Positions 1 to 7,527 of a DNA stretch of 49,253 bases are shown piece by piece. The stretch lies in IMG/VR virus record IMGVR_UViG_3300030103_001381, positions 6,523 through 55,775 of that record, one strand, 5' to 3'. Each line of letters opens with the position of its first letter. The first letter of the stretch is position 1. The notes beneath the pieces are model-generated. The model saw only the letters and a list, made by a program, of their open reading frames with translations. It was not told where the DNA came from and made no database searches. The stretch is from a virus. A program made the translations under genes and the position numbers.

Positions 1-2
1 TA

Positions 3-278
3 CAGCCTAGCAACAACCACCCTAGCCGAAAAGTAACGATAATAAACCTTATAAATTACGACAAATATCAGTATGTGGATAACGAACAACCACCTACAGC
101 CCACCTATCGCAACAAGTGTCAATACACAATATCAATACACAATTACTAAATACTAGGTCTAGCAAGGAAGAATATAAGAAAATAGGAGAATGGGGAGAA
201 TATACCATTATCTTGAAAGACTCTAAAAAATATCTAAAACATAAATGGAAAGATGAGCCTTTGAAAGAATACCAATGA
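3..278 (+). CDS. C-terminal part of a phage replication protein (cut by window start)
   Basis: The frame is open from the first bases of the window, so this is the 3' end of a longer gene. A GTG at 75 exists but nothing supports it as a start. The visible residues include an INYDKYQ motif followed by a Gln/Asn-rich linker and a short charged tail. That pattern is common near the C-terminal end of phage replication initiators and replisome organisers. It occupies the position that the DUF1376 replication gene 31283-32104 holds in front of copy B, and the last ~40 residues of both (YKKIG.., IKD.., KY) look loosely alike. Role as replication protein is inference. Confidence 0.5.
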   Translation, partial: QPSNNHPSRKVTIINLINYDKYQYVDNEQPPTAHLSQQVSIHNINTQLLNTRSSKEEYKKIGEWGEYTIILKDSKKYLKHKWKDEPLKEYQ

Positions 279-409
279 TTGCGATATTAAGGATATTTAA
301 GTATGTTAGAAAAAGATTGATTAATCTCTCTATTGAAAATAAAAGGTTAAAGATGCAACTTGAATTTTACAAAGCTATAGTAGAAAGCGATATAAGTAAG
401 AAGCATTAA
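275..409 (+). CDS. Conserved 44-residue microprotein
   Basis: An ATGA overlap joins this to the preceding gene, and its TAA abuts the next ATG. The product starts MIAILRIFKYVRKRLINLSI and continues as a charged amphipathic helix ending KKH. The same reading frame, length and overlap occur at 32101-32235 with many synonymous and conservative changes, which supports it as a real gene despite its size. It may be a small coiled-coil or membrane-associated peptide. Function unknown. Confidence 0.65.
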   Translation: MIAILRIFKYVRKRLINLSIENKRLKMQLEFYKAIVESDISKKH

Positions 410-688
410 ATGGTCAGAAAAAAGTCAAAATTTAGACATATTTCAATAGGGAAAAATAAATATTATTTTTATACTATCTTATGGATTGATCCATGTGGAG
501 ATTCTGGCCATGCAAACGAAAAAGAATTTTTATCCATGACTCCAGCTTTAATGACAACTAATGCTTATGTTTTTAAAAAAGATAAAAAATACTTATGGAC
601 ATTTGCTAGTTATGATGACGAAACCTTTAGTGATAGAAACTGTTTTCCTATTGGTTGCATAAAAGAGATGAAAAAAGTGGAGATATAA
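410..688 (+). CDS. Conserved hypothetical protein, 92 residues
   Basis: Starts one base after the preceding stop and overlaps the next gene by one base. Recognisable motifs shared with 32216-32518 are KYYFYxIxWxDxxGDSGH near residue 20 and FSDxNxFPIG near the end. The rest is aromatic and lysine-rich. No family was recognised. Its fixed position in front of the ParB-domain gene in both copies suggests a link to the ParB/DNA-modification operon. Confidence 0.75.
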   Translation: MVRKKSKFRHISIGKNKYYFYTILWIDPCGDSGHANEKEFLSMTPALMTTNAYVFKKDKKYLWTFASYDDETFSDRNCFPIGCIKEMKKVEI

Positions 689-1896
689 TGAAAATAGAAA
701 ACGCAGATATAAACACAATAAAACCTTATGAAAACAATCCTAGAAAATTAAAAGACTTGGCTATTGAAAAGGTGGCTATGTCTTTAAAAGAATATGGTTT
801 TAGACAACCAATTGTGGTCGATAAAGATAGAATTATTGTTGTAGGTCATACTAGATACCGAGCCTCTAAAAAATTAGGTTTTAAAGAAGTACCAATAACT
901 ATTGCTGACAATCTTACACCAGAACAGATAAACGCATATAGAATAGCTGATAATAGAACTGCCGAAGAATCTGAATGGGATAGCGAATTACTTAAAATGG
1001 AAATAAAAGATTTAGAGGCTAAAGATTTTAAACTAGACTTATTAGGTTTTAATGAAGATCAGCTAAATGATATGTTATTCGAGGAAAAACAAGGTTTAAC
1101 TGATGAAGATGAAGTACCTGAAGCACCTGAAGAACCTATATCTAAACTAGGAGATATTTGGAAACTTGGTAATCATAGGCTTATGTGTGGGGATAGCACT
1201 TTAATAGATAGCTTTGATAAACTATGTACCGAACAAGCCGATATGATATTTACCGATCCACCTTATGGAATGTCTTATGGTGGAGGAAGAGCAGAGGGTA
1301 GTACTCAAAAAGGTGCGTTAGTAAAAGCACATGGAATGATTAAAAATGATGATTTAAGAGATGATGCTTTAATAACTTTAGTAAAAGATAGTTTAGGTAC
1401 TGCGTTAATGAAATCTAAACAAGGGTGTTCAGCTTATATATGTTTCACTTGGAGAACTTATAGTGAGTTTTATAAAGCTATATCCGATGCTGGTTATAAA
1501 ATTAAAAACTGTGTAGTCTGGGATAAAAAATCTATTGGTTTGGGTCAAAGTCACTATAGACCTCAACATGAATTTATATTTTACTGTGGAGAGCAATGGT
1601 ATGGAGATAAATCTCAATCTGATATATGGCAGATGAGTAGAGGTGCAACTTCTAAATATGTACACCCAACTCAAAAGCCTGTTGAGTTAGTTTGTAAAGC
1701 ATTAGAAAACTCTAGTAAAAACGAAGATATAGTTATAGATTGTTTTGGAGGATCAGGTAGCACTATAATAGCCTGTGAAAAATTAAACAGAAAAGCAAGA
1801 ATTATGGAGTTAGACCCTAAATACTGTGATGTTATTATTAAGCGTTGGGAAAATTTCACAGGAGCAAAAGCGAAGTTAGAAAATGGACAAAATTAA
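688..1896 (+). CDS. ParB-domain/DNA methyltransferase fusion
   Basis: A 402-residue protein. The ATG at 688 overlaps the previous TAA by one base and matches the start of the copy B homologue, so the longer reading from 655 is not used. Residues 1-110 form a ParB/sulfiredoxin-like domain (NNPRK at 16-20, GHTRYRAS at 53-60, DNR at 88-90). Residues 155-400 form a beta-class amino-methyltransferase with the motif IV DPPY at 190-193, HPTQKP at 326-331 and the SAM-binding FGGSGST at 353-359. It should methylate adenine N6 or cytosine N4 in DNA using SAM, probably protecting phage DNA. In copy B the ParB part stands alone and a different modification cassette follows. Confidence 0.9.
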   Translation: MKIENADINTIKPYENNPRKLKDLAIEKVAMSLKEYGFRQPIVVDKDRIIVVGHTRYRASKKLGFKEVPITIADNLTPEQINAYRIADNRTAEESEWDSELLKMEIKDLEAKDFKLDLLGFNEDQLNDMLFEEKQGLTDEDEVPEAPEEPISKLGDIWKLGNHRLMCGDSTLIDSFDKLCTEQADMIFTDPPYGMSYGGGRAEGSTQKGALVKAHGMIKNDDLRDDALITLVKDSLGTALMKSKQGCSAYICFTWRTYSEFYKAISDAGYKIKNCVVWDKKSIGLGQSHYRPQHEFIFYCGEQWYGDKSQSDIWQMSRGATSKYVHPTQKPVELVCKALENSSKNEDIVIDCFGGSGSTIIACEKLNRKARIMELDPKYCDVIIKRWENFTGAKAKLENGQN

Positions 1897-2254
1897 GGCA
1901 AATAAGACAGAAAAAAGACAAGGTGCTGGAAGACCTAAGATAGTGGTAGATATAGAAATACTAAAGAATCTAGCATCTATTGGCTGTCCTGACTATGAAA
2001 TAGCCAGTGTATTAAATATATCTCCTAAAACACTTAAACGAAATTATGCACATATTGTAGAACAGTTTAAAGAAAAGGGTAAAGCTAGTTTAAGAAAAAA
2101 AATGTGGGATAAAGCAGTTAAAAAAGATAATACCCATATGCAGATTTGGTTAAGTAAAAACTATTTAGGTATGAAAGATAGAACTCAAACTGAATCTATC
2201 GTTGAGCCTTTACCATTAATAATAGACGCAAAAGCAGATGAGGTAGATGGCTAA
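1883..2254 (+). CDS. Terminase small subunit-like HTH protein
   Basis: A 123-residue protein overlapping the methyltransferase end by 14 bases. It has a basic N-terminus (GAGRPKI), then a homeodomain-like helix-turn-helix (ILKNLASIGCPDYEIASVLN..SPKTLKR) and a WDKAVKKDNTHMQIWLSKNYLGMKDR segment typical of phage small terminase or HTH adaptors. It lies upstream of the large terminase (4134) with a cluster of microproteins between. The likely role is recognition of phage DNA for packaging. The copy B homologue is 36802-37143. Confidence 0.7.
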   Translation: MDKIKANKTEKRQGAGRPKIVVDIEILKNLASIGCPDYEIASVLNISPKTLKRNYAHIVEQFKEKGKASLRKKMWDKAVKKDNTHMQIWLSKNYLGMKDRTQTESIVEPLPLIIDAKADEVDG

Positions 2255-2402
2255 AAAAAAAGGTAATCTATTTGGTGCAACAGTTGAATATACTAAAACA
2301 AATAAAGGAACTTCTATTGGTAGAAAGCCAATAACAAGTACAATGAATAAAAACAAACGAAGACAACGAGGGAAAGGAAAATATCGTGGACAGGGCAAAT
2401 GA
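2247..2402 (+). CDS. Basic microprotein, 51 residues
   Basis: ATG at 2247 lies inside the end of the small terminase gene. The product begins MAKKKGNLFGATVEY, is rich in Lys/Arg and ends KYRGQGK. Copy B encodes an equivalent protein at 37124-37276 with the same N-terminal MxKKKGN and C-terminal KGQGK, so purifying selection is likely. Its charge suggests nucleic-acid binding. Function unknown. Confidence 0.65.
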   Translation: MAKKKGNLFGATVEYTKTNKGTSIGRKPITSTMNKNKRRQRGKGKYRGQGK

Positions 2403-2556
2403 AATAGGAGAAAATACATTTTTAAAATTAAGACAACAAAGAGATCAAGCTAGATCAGAATGTGATCAAGTAAAAATCCAAAGAGATGTAGCTTTAAGAA
2501 AATTAAATAAAGCATTAGAAATTGTTAAGACTTTAAATAAATTAATCAAATCATAA
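2386..2556 (+). CDS. Small coiled-coil protein with GTG start (56 residues)
   Basis: No ATG exists in this frame. The GTG at 2386 is the only plausible start before a charged heptad-like stretch (NTFLKLRQQRDQ..KIQRDVALRKLNKALEIVK). The stop TAA overlaps the next ATG by one base, as elsewhere in this operon. There is no counterpart in copy B, which has an unrelated Cys-rich protein at the same place (37273-37473). Function unknown. Confidence 0.55.
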   Translation: MDRANEIGENTFLKLRQQRDQARSECDQVKIQRDVALRKLNKALEIVKTLNKLIKS

Positions 2557-2765
2557 TGGATTTAATACTGCTTAATGATGGTTTATATAGCTTAGTTTCT
2601 GTTACTAAAGAAATGATGCAAGGTATAGAAATTATGGAAGAAATAGATTGCTTTGATCTATGTGATATTCTTAGATTACATCTTACTACATATTATGAGC
2701 CACCTTATAATGTTCATGTAATGAATAATGGTAGTGGAGATTTTTATGGGTGTATTTGTAAATGA
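2556..2765 (+). CDS. Highly conserved 69-residue protein
   Basis: The N-terminus MDLILLNDGLYSLVSVTKEM and C-terminus GSGDFYGCIC are almost unchanged in copy B (37473-37682), making this one of the best conserved products of the duplicated block. It carries four Cys, including a CFDLC pair. No family was recognised. It lies between the terminase genes, where packaging accessory or early structural proteins are often found. Confidence 0.75.
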   Translation: MDLILLNDGLYSLVSVTKEMMQGIEIMEEIDCFDLCDILRLHLTTYYEPPYNVHVMNNGSGDFYGCICK

Positions 2766-2784
2766 TTTATGATATTTACTTTGC

Positions 2785-3066
2785 ATGGCTAAATATAAAG
2801 GTAAATCAGTAAAACTTAACAAAGTACAAAGAGGTGATGTCAAAAAATTTAAGGTATTTGTACGAAATAAAAAAACAGGCAGAGTCCAAAAAGTAAATTT
2901 TGGTGCTAAAGGAATGACTATTGGTCGTAATGACCCAGCACGAAGAAAAAGTTTTTTTTCTAGATTCCAACCAATTTATAACAAAGCAAAAAGATCAGGT
3001 AAGCAAATTACTTTACAGCCTGTGCATTGGGCAATGGTTACATGGAGAAAAGGATTTAAAATATGA
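2785..3066 (+). CDS. Basic phage protein, DUF5754-like
   Basis: A 93-residue basic protein with the block KKFKVFVRNKKTGRVQKVNFG at residues 21-41, then MTIGRNDPARRKSF and a Trp-containing C-terminus. The arrangement (K-x-V-F-V-R..KTG-x-V-x-K-V-NFG..PARRKSF) recalls the small phage family DUF5754, but I cannot confirm this without a profile search. The copy B version is 37702-37959. The next gene overlaps through ATGA. Confidence 0.7.
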   Translation: MAKYKGKSVKLNKVQRGDVKKFKVFVRNKKTGRVQKVNFGAKGMTIGRNDPARRKSFFSRFQPIYNKAKRSGKQITLQPVHWAMVTWRKGFKI

Positions 3067-3425
3067 AAGTAAGTGAAAACACATCTGTTGCTATGCCAAT
3101 CAAAAATATGATTGGAATTATTATTGGTGTTGCTATGGGTATATTCGCATATACAGAATTAACTTCAAGAATACAAAGTCTTGAGACATCAAGAGAATTA
3201 TTCCAAGCTGATCTACTTAAAAAATCTGAACAAAAACCTACAGACCAAGAACAATTTATGCTTCTGGAACATATAGCAGAGCAAGTAGAAAATATCCAAG
3301 CAGAGATGGAAACTATGAGAAATAATAATGTCAATATTAAATATGCAATGAAAGATATAGAAAAAATTAAAGAACAATTAGAAATTATAAAAGATAAGGT
3401 AAGAGCAAATGGAAAGAGTTACTAG
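3063..3425 (+). CDS. Membrane-anchored coiled-coil protein
   Basis: A 120-residue protein. Residues about 13-32 form one transmembrane segment (IKNMIGIIIGVAMGIFAYTE). The rest is a long coiled coil rich in Glu/Lys (ETSRELFQADLL.., QVENIQAEMETM.., IEKIKEQLEIIKDKV). Topology suggests a short cytoplasmic N-terminus and a coiled-coil domain beyond the membrane, as in small spanin- or holin-associated proteins, but position argues against assigning lysis. The 3' two thirds are nearly identical in DNA to copy B, unlike the surrounding genes. Confidence 0.75.
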   Translation: MKVSENTSVAMPIKNMIGIIIGVAMGIFAYTELTSRIQSLETSRELFQADLLKKSEQKPTDQEQFMLLEHIAEQVENIQAEMETMRNNNVNIKYAMKDIEKIKEQLEIIKDKVRANGKSY

Positions 3426-3573
3426 AAAAATTGTTACATATTTAAATGACATGGAAAAAAAAGCTAAACAAATGAGTTTTATAAAAAACTTAAAAAAAGA
3501 AGTAGAGATAGGAAAAAATGGAACTCAAAAATATGTTATTAAACAAGGTAAAAACAAAGGTAGAATATTATGA
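3409..3573 (+). CDS. Small basic protein, 54 residues, intact only in copy A
   Basis: ATG at 3409 lies in the end of the coiled-coil gene, and TGA overlaps the next ATG. The product starts MERVTRKIVTYLNDMEKKAK and is Lys-rich. In copy B the first four codons are kept (38302 onward) but the rest is deleted, so the flanking genes there are fused more closely. This deletion suggests the gene is dispensable. Function unknown. Confidence 0.55.
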   Translation: MERVTRKIVTYLNDMEKKAKQMSFIKNLKKEVEIGKNGTQKYVIKQGKNKGRIL

Positions 3574-3785
3574 TTGAAACAGTTGTAGCTTTGTTATTAG
3601 TAATTAATTCTGAAATTAAAGAAGCTCGTATTCAACAAGATTTAAGCAGTTGTCTTAAAGGCAAAAGATTAGCAATGCGTGAAGTTAAAAATGATAATAT
3701 AGCTTATCAATGTATTAGAACAAAAGCAGAGTTAGAACTAAATATAGATGGTTCTAAATCAATAAAAAAATTAATAATAGAATAA
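3570..3785 (+). CDS. Small protein with hydrophobic N-terminus, 71 residues
   Basis: The first ~13 residues (ETVVALLLVIN) are hydrophobic, followed by a polar domain with two Cys (SSCLKG, YQCIRT) and a basic tail. It may be a short signal-anchored or exported protein whose two Cys could pair. Copy B (38318-38533) differs at only a handful of residues and is nearly identical in the first ~70 bases. Function unknown. Confidence 0.7.
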   Translation: MIETVVALLLVINSEIKEARIQQDLSSCLKGKRLAMREVKNDNIAYQCIRTKAELELNIDGSKSIKKLIIE

Positions 3786-3786
3786 T

Positions 3787-3981
3787 ATGATTGATGAAGA
3801 TAGGACATACGAAAACGAAGTTAGGTTTAATAATGATAGATTGGGTGTTAAAAATATTGGAAAAAATAACAAGAGCAATATTCCATTGGACTTGGAGAGT
3901 ACAGATACACCGAAAACACAAAAGGAAGAAGTAAATGGAATATGTACTAACGATAATAATGTGTGCTATTGTAGAGGGTAA
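3787..3981 (+). pseudogene. Shortened remnant of a coiled-coil gene
   Basis: The first codons encode MIDEDRTYENEVR, matching EDKTFENEIK near the start of the intact copy B gene 38530-38754. After about 15 codons the similarity stops and the frame runs out of phase over the conserved gene 3833-3934 and the start of 3935-4165. The open frame to 3981 is therefore probably accidental. I read this as the 5' remnant of a gene that has lost its coiled-coil part, though a short peptide could still be made. Confidence 0.4.
3833..3934 (+). CDS. Conserved 33-residue microprotein
   Basis: Starts MIDWVLKILEKITRAIFHWT and ends in a run of basic residues. Copy B has the same frame and layout at 38770-38874 (MIDW..FHWSWR..RKKN), and in both the TAA abuts the ATG of the next gene. 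It looks like an amphipathic Trp-rich peptide with a basic tail, perhaps membrane-active. Function unknown. It overlaps the degenerate frame 3787-3981, and conservation favours this frame. Confidence 0.6.
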   Translation: MIDWVLKILEKITRAIFHWTWRVQIHRKHKRKK

Positions 3982-4165
3982 AACAACTTGTTTGCAACCT
4001 TATCAATTTGAAAAACAATATAATGATGCTTACGAATGTATGCTTGATGGTTATACAGAGTCATATAATAAGATTATTGAATTAGGTAGAGATAATGTTA
4101 ATGAATACAATATCTACATAAAATTTGGTTGTAATGAAAATAACTCTAACGAAACCCCAACTTAA
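3935..4165 (+). CDS. Small Cys-containing protein with hydrophobic N-terminus
   Basis: A 76-residue protein starting MEYVLTIIMCAIVEGKTTC, a short hydrophobic stretch like a signal or anchor, followed by ECMLDGYTESYNKIIELG and a final Cys (KFGC). Four Cys in all. The copy B homologue is 38875-39114. The 3' end overlaps the start of the large terminase by 32 bases, an arrangement kept in both copies. Function unknown; export or disulfide formation is only suggested by composition. Confidence 0.7.
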   Translation: MEYVLTIIMCAIVEGKTTCLQPYQFEKQYNDAYECMLDGYTESYNKIIELGRDNVNEYNIYIKFGCNENNSNETPT

Positions 4166-5372
4166 AGTAAGTCAATCACAAGCTAGATTCAGAGTTTTAA
4201 TATCAGGTCGTAGATTTGGTAAAACTTATTTAGCTGTTACAGAGATGATGAAATACGCATCTCAACCAAATCGTAAAATTTGGTATGTAGCACCCACATT
4301 TAAGATGGCCAAAGAGATTGTGTGGGGAACTCTTAAAGAAATGCTTAATCAGTTTAATTGGATTGAGGATATTAACGAAACTACAATGACTATAACTATA
4401 AGAAAAACAAATAGTCAAATATCATTAAAAGGTGCAGATAATTATGACTCATTAAGAGGTACAGGATTAGACTTTTTAATATTAGATGAATTTGCAGATA
4501 TAGATAAACGAACTTGGTACGAGGTCTTGAGAGCGTCTATTTCTGATCGTCTTGGGGAAGTTTTATTTTGTGGGACACCGAAAGGATATGGAAATTGGTC
4601 ATACGAACTTTATCTAAAAGGAAAGCAAGATGATGATTGGGAGTCTTTCCAATATACAACTATTCAAGGTGGTATGGTTACATCAGAAGAAATAGAACAA
4701 GCTAAACAAGATATTGATATTAGAACTTTTAGACAGGAGTTTGAGGGTACTTTTGAGAACTATGCTGGTAGTGTTTATTATAACTTCCACCCTGTAGATA
4801 ATGTTGTTAAGCCAAGAGAAATTGATTGGACTAAACCCTTTCATCTGGGGGTCGATTTTAATGTGGATCCCATGTCGTGTTGTGTTGCTCAAATAGAAAA
4901 AGAAAAATTATATTTTATAGATGAGATAGTTATTTATGGAAGTAATACTGATGAATTAGTACAAGAGATTAGAGATAGATATGGAAGTAAAGCACAAATA
5001 ATTGCTTACCCTGATCCAGCATCTAAACAACGTAAGACTTCTGCTGGTGGTAGAACTGATTTATCTATTTTACAAAATGCTGGATTTAAAGTTAAGGTAA
5101 AACACAAACACCCAGCTATACGAGATCGAGTCAATGCTGTGAATAGTAGGCTCAAAGATTCTAATGGCGAAAGACACATTTTTGTTTCACAATCTTGCAA
5201 AACACTGATAAAAGGTTTACAAAGACAAATATACAAGGAGAATACAAATATTCCTGATAAGGAAGATGGATTCGATCATATGAATGATGCTTTAGGATAT
5301 ATGATTGATTACTTAAAACCATTAACTACTCAGGCAAGATTTAACTCTCCAACAAGATGGACAATGAAGTAA
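4134..5372 (+). CDS. terL: Terminase large subunit
   Basis: A 412-residue packaging motor. The ATPase domain has Walker A SGRRFGKT at 24-31, Walker B FLILDEF at 114-120 and motif III CGTPKG at 146-151. The C-terminal RNase H-like nuclease shows acidic residues in LGVDFNVDP (D241), YPDP (about 292-295) and HMNDA (D385). The start is the ATG at 4134 (MKITLTKPQ), equivalent to 39074 in copy B; a TTG three codons earlier in the same frame is less likely. It pumps DNA into the prohead through the portal encoded next and cuts the concatemer. Confidence 0.95.
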   Translation: MKITLTKPQLKVSQSQARFRVLISGRRFGKTYLAVTEMMKYASQPNRKIWYVAPTFKMAKEIVWGTLKEMLNQFNWIEDINETTMTITIRKTNSQISLKGADNYDSLRGTGLDFLILDEFADIDKRTWYEVLRASISDRLGEVLFCGTPKGYGNWSYELYLKGKQDDDWESFQYTTIQGGMVTSEEIEQAKQDIDIRTFRQEFEGTFENYAGSVYYNFHPVDNVVKPREIDWTKPFHLGVDFNVDPMSCCVAQIEKEKLYFIDEIVIYGSNTDELVQEIRDRYGSKAQIIAYPDPASKQRKTSAGGRTDLSILQNAGFKVKVKHKHPAIRDRVNAVNSRLKDSNGERHIFVSQSCKTLIKGLQRQIYKENTNIPDKEDGFDHMNDALGYMIDYLKPLTTQARFNSPTRWTMK

Positions 5373-5375
5373 TTT

Positions 5376-6521
5376 ATGGCATATACACGAGATCAAGCAA
5401 TAGACACCCACAAAGACTATTCCGAAACAATTAATAATTGGGAGTATTACATTAGATCATACAATGGTGGTTTTGATTATATGGTTGGCCAATATCTTAA
5501 CAGATATAATTTAGAATTAGATAACGAGTTTAATCAAAGACTTGCTAATACTCCATGCGATAATCATTGTAAAAATATTATTCAAATTTATTCATCATTC
5601 CTTTTTAGAGTTAGACCAAGTAGAGATTTTGGTTCTTTGCAAGATGAACCTAGTTTAGAATCATTCTTAAAAGATGCTGATCTTGAGGGTAACAATTTAA
5701 ACTCTGTAATTAAACAAGCACAAAACTATGCGTCTATTTATGGTCATTGTTTTTTAATGTTAGATAAACCTAATGTAACTACAAACACTAGAGCAGAAGA
5801 ACTAGATCAAGATATTAGACCATACTTATCAATCGTTACTCCTGAGAATGTTTTAGATTGGAATTTTGAAAGACAATTAAATGGTAAATACGAACTTAAC
5901 TATTTAAAAGTTAGAGAAGAAGTAGATAAGAATGGGGGAACTTACATGAGAATTTGGTATCCAGATAGAATAGATACTATTTACATGGAAGAAAGATCAG
6001 AGCCTAGATTGATAGATACTGTACCAAATATGATTGGCAAAATACCAGCAGTTATTTTATACAATTCTAAATCGCACAAACGAGGAATTGGTCAATCAGA
6101 TTTAACAAGAACTCAAAAGACAGGAATAACATCTGGTGTTGCACTACAAACAGAATTTGAATTATTAAATGCTAGACTATCTGAGAAAGCTGACAACTTA
6201 CAAATAGCAGAAGAACAACTATTTAGATTATATGCTATATTCCAAAACACTACATTTGATGGAGAAATTAATTATCCAGACTCATTCAACATTAGAGATT
6301 ATGCAAGTGATTTAGTGTACTTCCAACAAGCTAAAGCATTAAATATTGGCTCTCCAACATTTGCTAAAGAAGTTGATAAAGAAATTGCTAGAGCAGTTGT
6401 AGATGATGATGCTAAACTAAATGATATATTTGATGAGATAGATCAAGCATCAGAAGTAGGTCAATTTACACAAGACGAACCAGCACAAGAAGATCAAGAA
6501 GTAGAGCAAGAGCAAATATAA
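5376..6521 (+). CDS. Portal protein with an internal in-frame deletion
   Basis: A 381-residue homologue of the 471-residue portal of copy B. The two align from end to end except that copy A jumps from SDLT (residue 244) directly to RTQKTGITSGVALQ, lacking the equivalent of 41052-41318. The missing 89-90 residues run from DIADMQKAIYNEF to IAHTGAV and belong to the conserved core of the portal, where stem and tunnel elements would lie. The ends keep typical features: an N-terminal EYYIRSYNGG region and an acidic Gln/Glu tail. A ring-forming portal is unlikely to tolerate this loss, so copy A may be defective. An assembly or cloning deletion is also possible. Confidence 0.85.
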   Translation: MAYTRDQAIDTHKDYSETINNWEYYIRSYNGGFDYMVGQYLNRYNLELDNEFNQRLANTPCDNHCKNIIQIYSSFLFRVRPSRDFGSLQDEPSLESFLKDADLEGNNLNSVIKQAQNYASIYGHCFLMLDKPNVTTNTRAEELDQDIRPYLSIVTPENVLDWNFERQLNGKYELNYLKVREEVDKNGGTYMRIWYPDRIDTIYMEERSEPRLIDTVPNMIGKIPAVILYNSKSHKRGIGQSDLTRTQKTGITSGVALQTEFELLNARLSEKADNLQIAEEQLFRLYAIFQNTTFDGEINYPDSFNIRDYASDLVYFQQAKALNIGSPTFAKEVDKEIARAVVDDDAKLNDIFDEIDQASEVGQFTQDEPAQEDQEVEQEQI

Positions 6522-6525
6522 ATGA

Positions 6526-7515
6526 ATGGCAGATATAGTAAAAGACGCAACATTTTATAGAATCAAGCAAATAGAACTTGCTGAAGCAGAATATTACAAA
6601 TCATTAATAAAAACCCTAGATAGAATAGAAAGAGAAGTAGTTGCTACTGCATCAAGATTACCTTTAACAGATGGTAAGTTAATTGAACTACAATCAGCTA
6701 TAGCAATAAGACCACAGATAAAAGCTATCTTAGAAAAAGAATATCTTAAATGGTCTGATACAGTTGTTAGAGAGGGTTTTAATAAACAAGCTAAACGAAT
6801 AGAAAAAGCATTTAAAAGAATTGGTAATATTCCTGTAGAGTTTCAAGAACTAACTAAAGGTGATCTAGCATTAGTACAAAATCTAAAGCAACAATATTTT
6901 ACTCAGTTCAAAGATGTATCTAATACATTTACAAGACGACTATCAGAAAAGGTTTATCAGAATACATTAGTAGGTAGTGATTTTGCAGTATTAGAAAAAG
7001 AACTTAGACAAACAATAAATGGTATTTATGCTAGTTCAGATGATCCAGAAATACAACGATTAGTAAATTATATAAATGACAATAAGTTTGATAAATCAAA
7101 ACAAGCAGAGGTTGATAAGTTTATACAAACATTACAATCTAAGTTTGCAAGAGATAGGGCTGGAGAAAATATGAAACGATATGCTGGTCAGATATTAAAC
7201 GACTCATTAAGAGATTTTGATGCCACATTAAATTTTAATAAGTCTAAAGATGCTGGTTTAACTTTTGTTAAATACTATGGAGATGTAATACCTACCACTA
7301 GAGATCATTGCAGAAATATAATTAATGGAGTATATAACAAGAGGAAAAGTGGACTTTTCACAATTGATGAAGTCAATTCACTTTGGACAAGTAGAAGTTG
7401 GAAAGGCAAAAAGTCTGGAAATCCTCTAGTTGTTCGTGGTGGTTATAATTGTCGTCATCAATGGTCTTATGTCAATCCAGATTGGTATGACAGCAAAGGC
7501 GAACTAATAATATAA
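6526..7515 (+). CDS. MuF/SPP1 gp7-like minor head protein
   Basis: A 329-residue protein following the portal. A long helical N-terminal region (IERE.., EFQELTKGDLALVQNL) precedes a C-terminal phage_Mu_F-type domain with PTTRDHCRNIINGVY, LFTIDEV, GNPLVVRGGYNCRHQW and a final NPDWY. The Cys/His residues of DHC and NCRHQW look like a conserved metal-binding or structural pair. Such proteins bind the portal inside the head and may be ejected with DNA. Copy B (41736-42764) has a longer central linker. Confidence 0.85.
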   Translation: MADIVKDATFYRIKQIELAEAEYYKSLIKTLDRIEREVVATASRLPLTDGKLIELQSAIAIRPQIKAILEKEYLKWSDTVVREGFNKQAKRIEKAFKRIGNIPVEFQELTKGDLALVQNLKQQYFTQFKDVSNTFTRRLSEKVYQNTLVGSDFAVLEKELRQTINGIYASSDDPEIQRLVNYINDNKFDKSKQAEVDKFIQTLQSKFARDRAGENMKRYAGQILNDSLRDFDATLNFNKSKDAGLTFVKYYGDVIPTTRDHCRNIINGVYNKRKSGLFTIDEVNSLWTSRSWKGKKSGNPLVVRGGYNCRHQWSYVNPDWYDSKGELII

Positions 7516-7527
7516 TAGGAGAAAACA

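Noticed and set aside
655-687. Upstream extension of the ParB-methyltransferase gene to 655
   Set aside because: The ATG at 688 overlaps the preceding stop and aligns with the start of the copy B ParB protein. The extension overlaps the previous gene and is not conserved.
1102-1110. CTGATGA occurrences elsewhere (for example in the methyltransferase gene and near 4946)
   Set aside because: These lie in coding sequence without the GAA, paired stems or cleavage triplet needed for a hammerhead.
1429-1859. Minus-strand open frames inside the methyltransferase gene
   Set aside because: They lie wholly within a gene with clear methyltransferase motifs, have no ribosome sites and no recognisable products. 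They are by-products of AT-rich coding.
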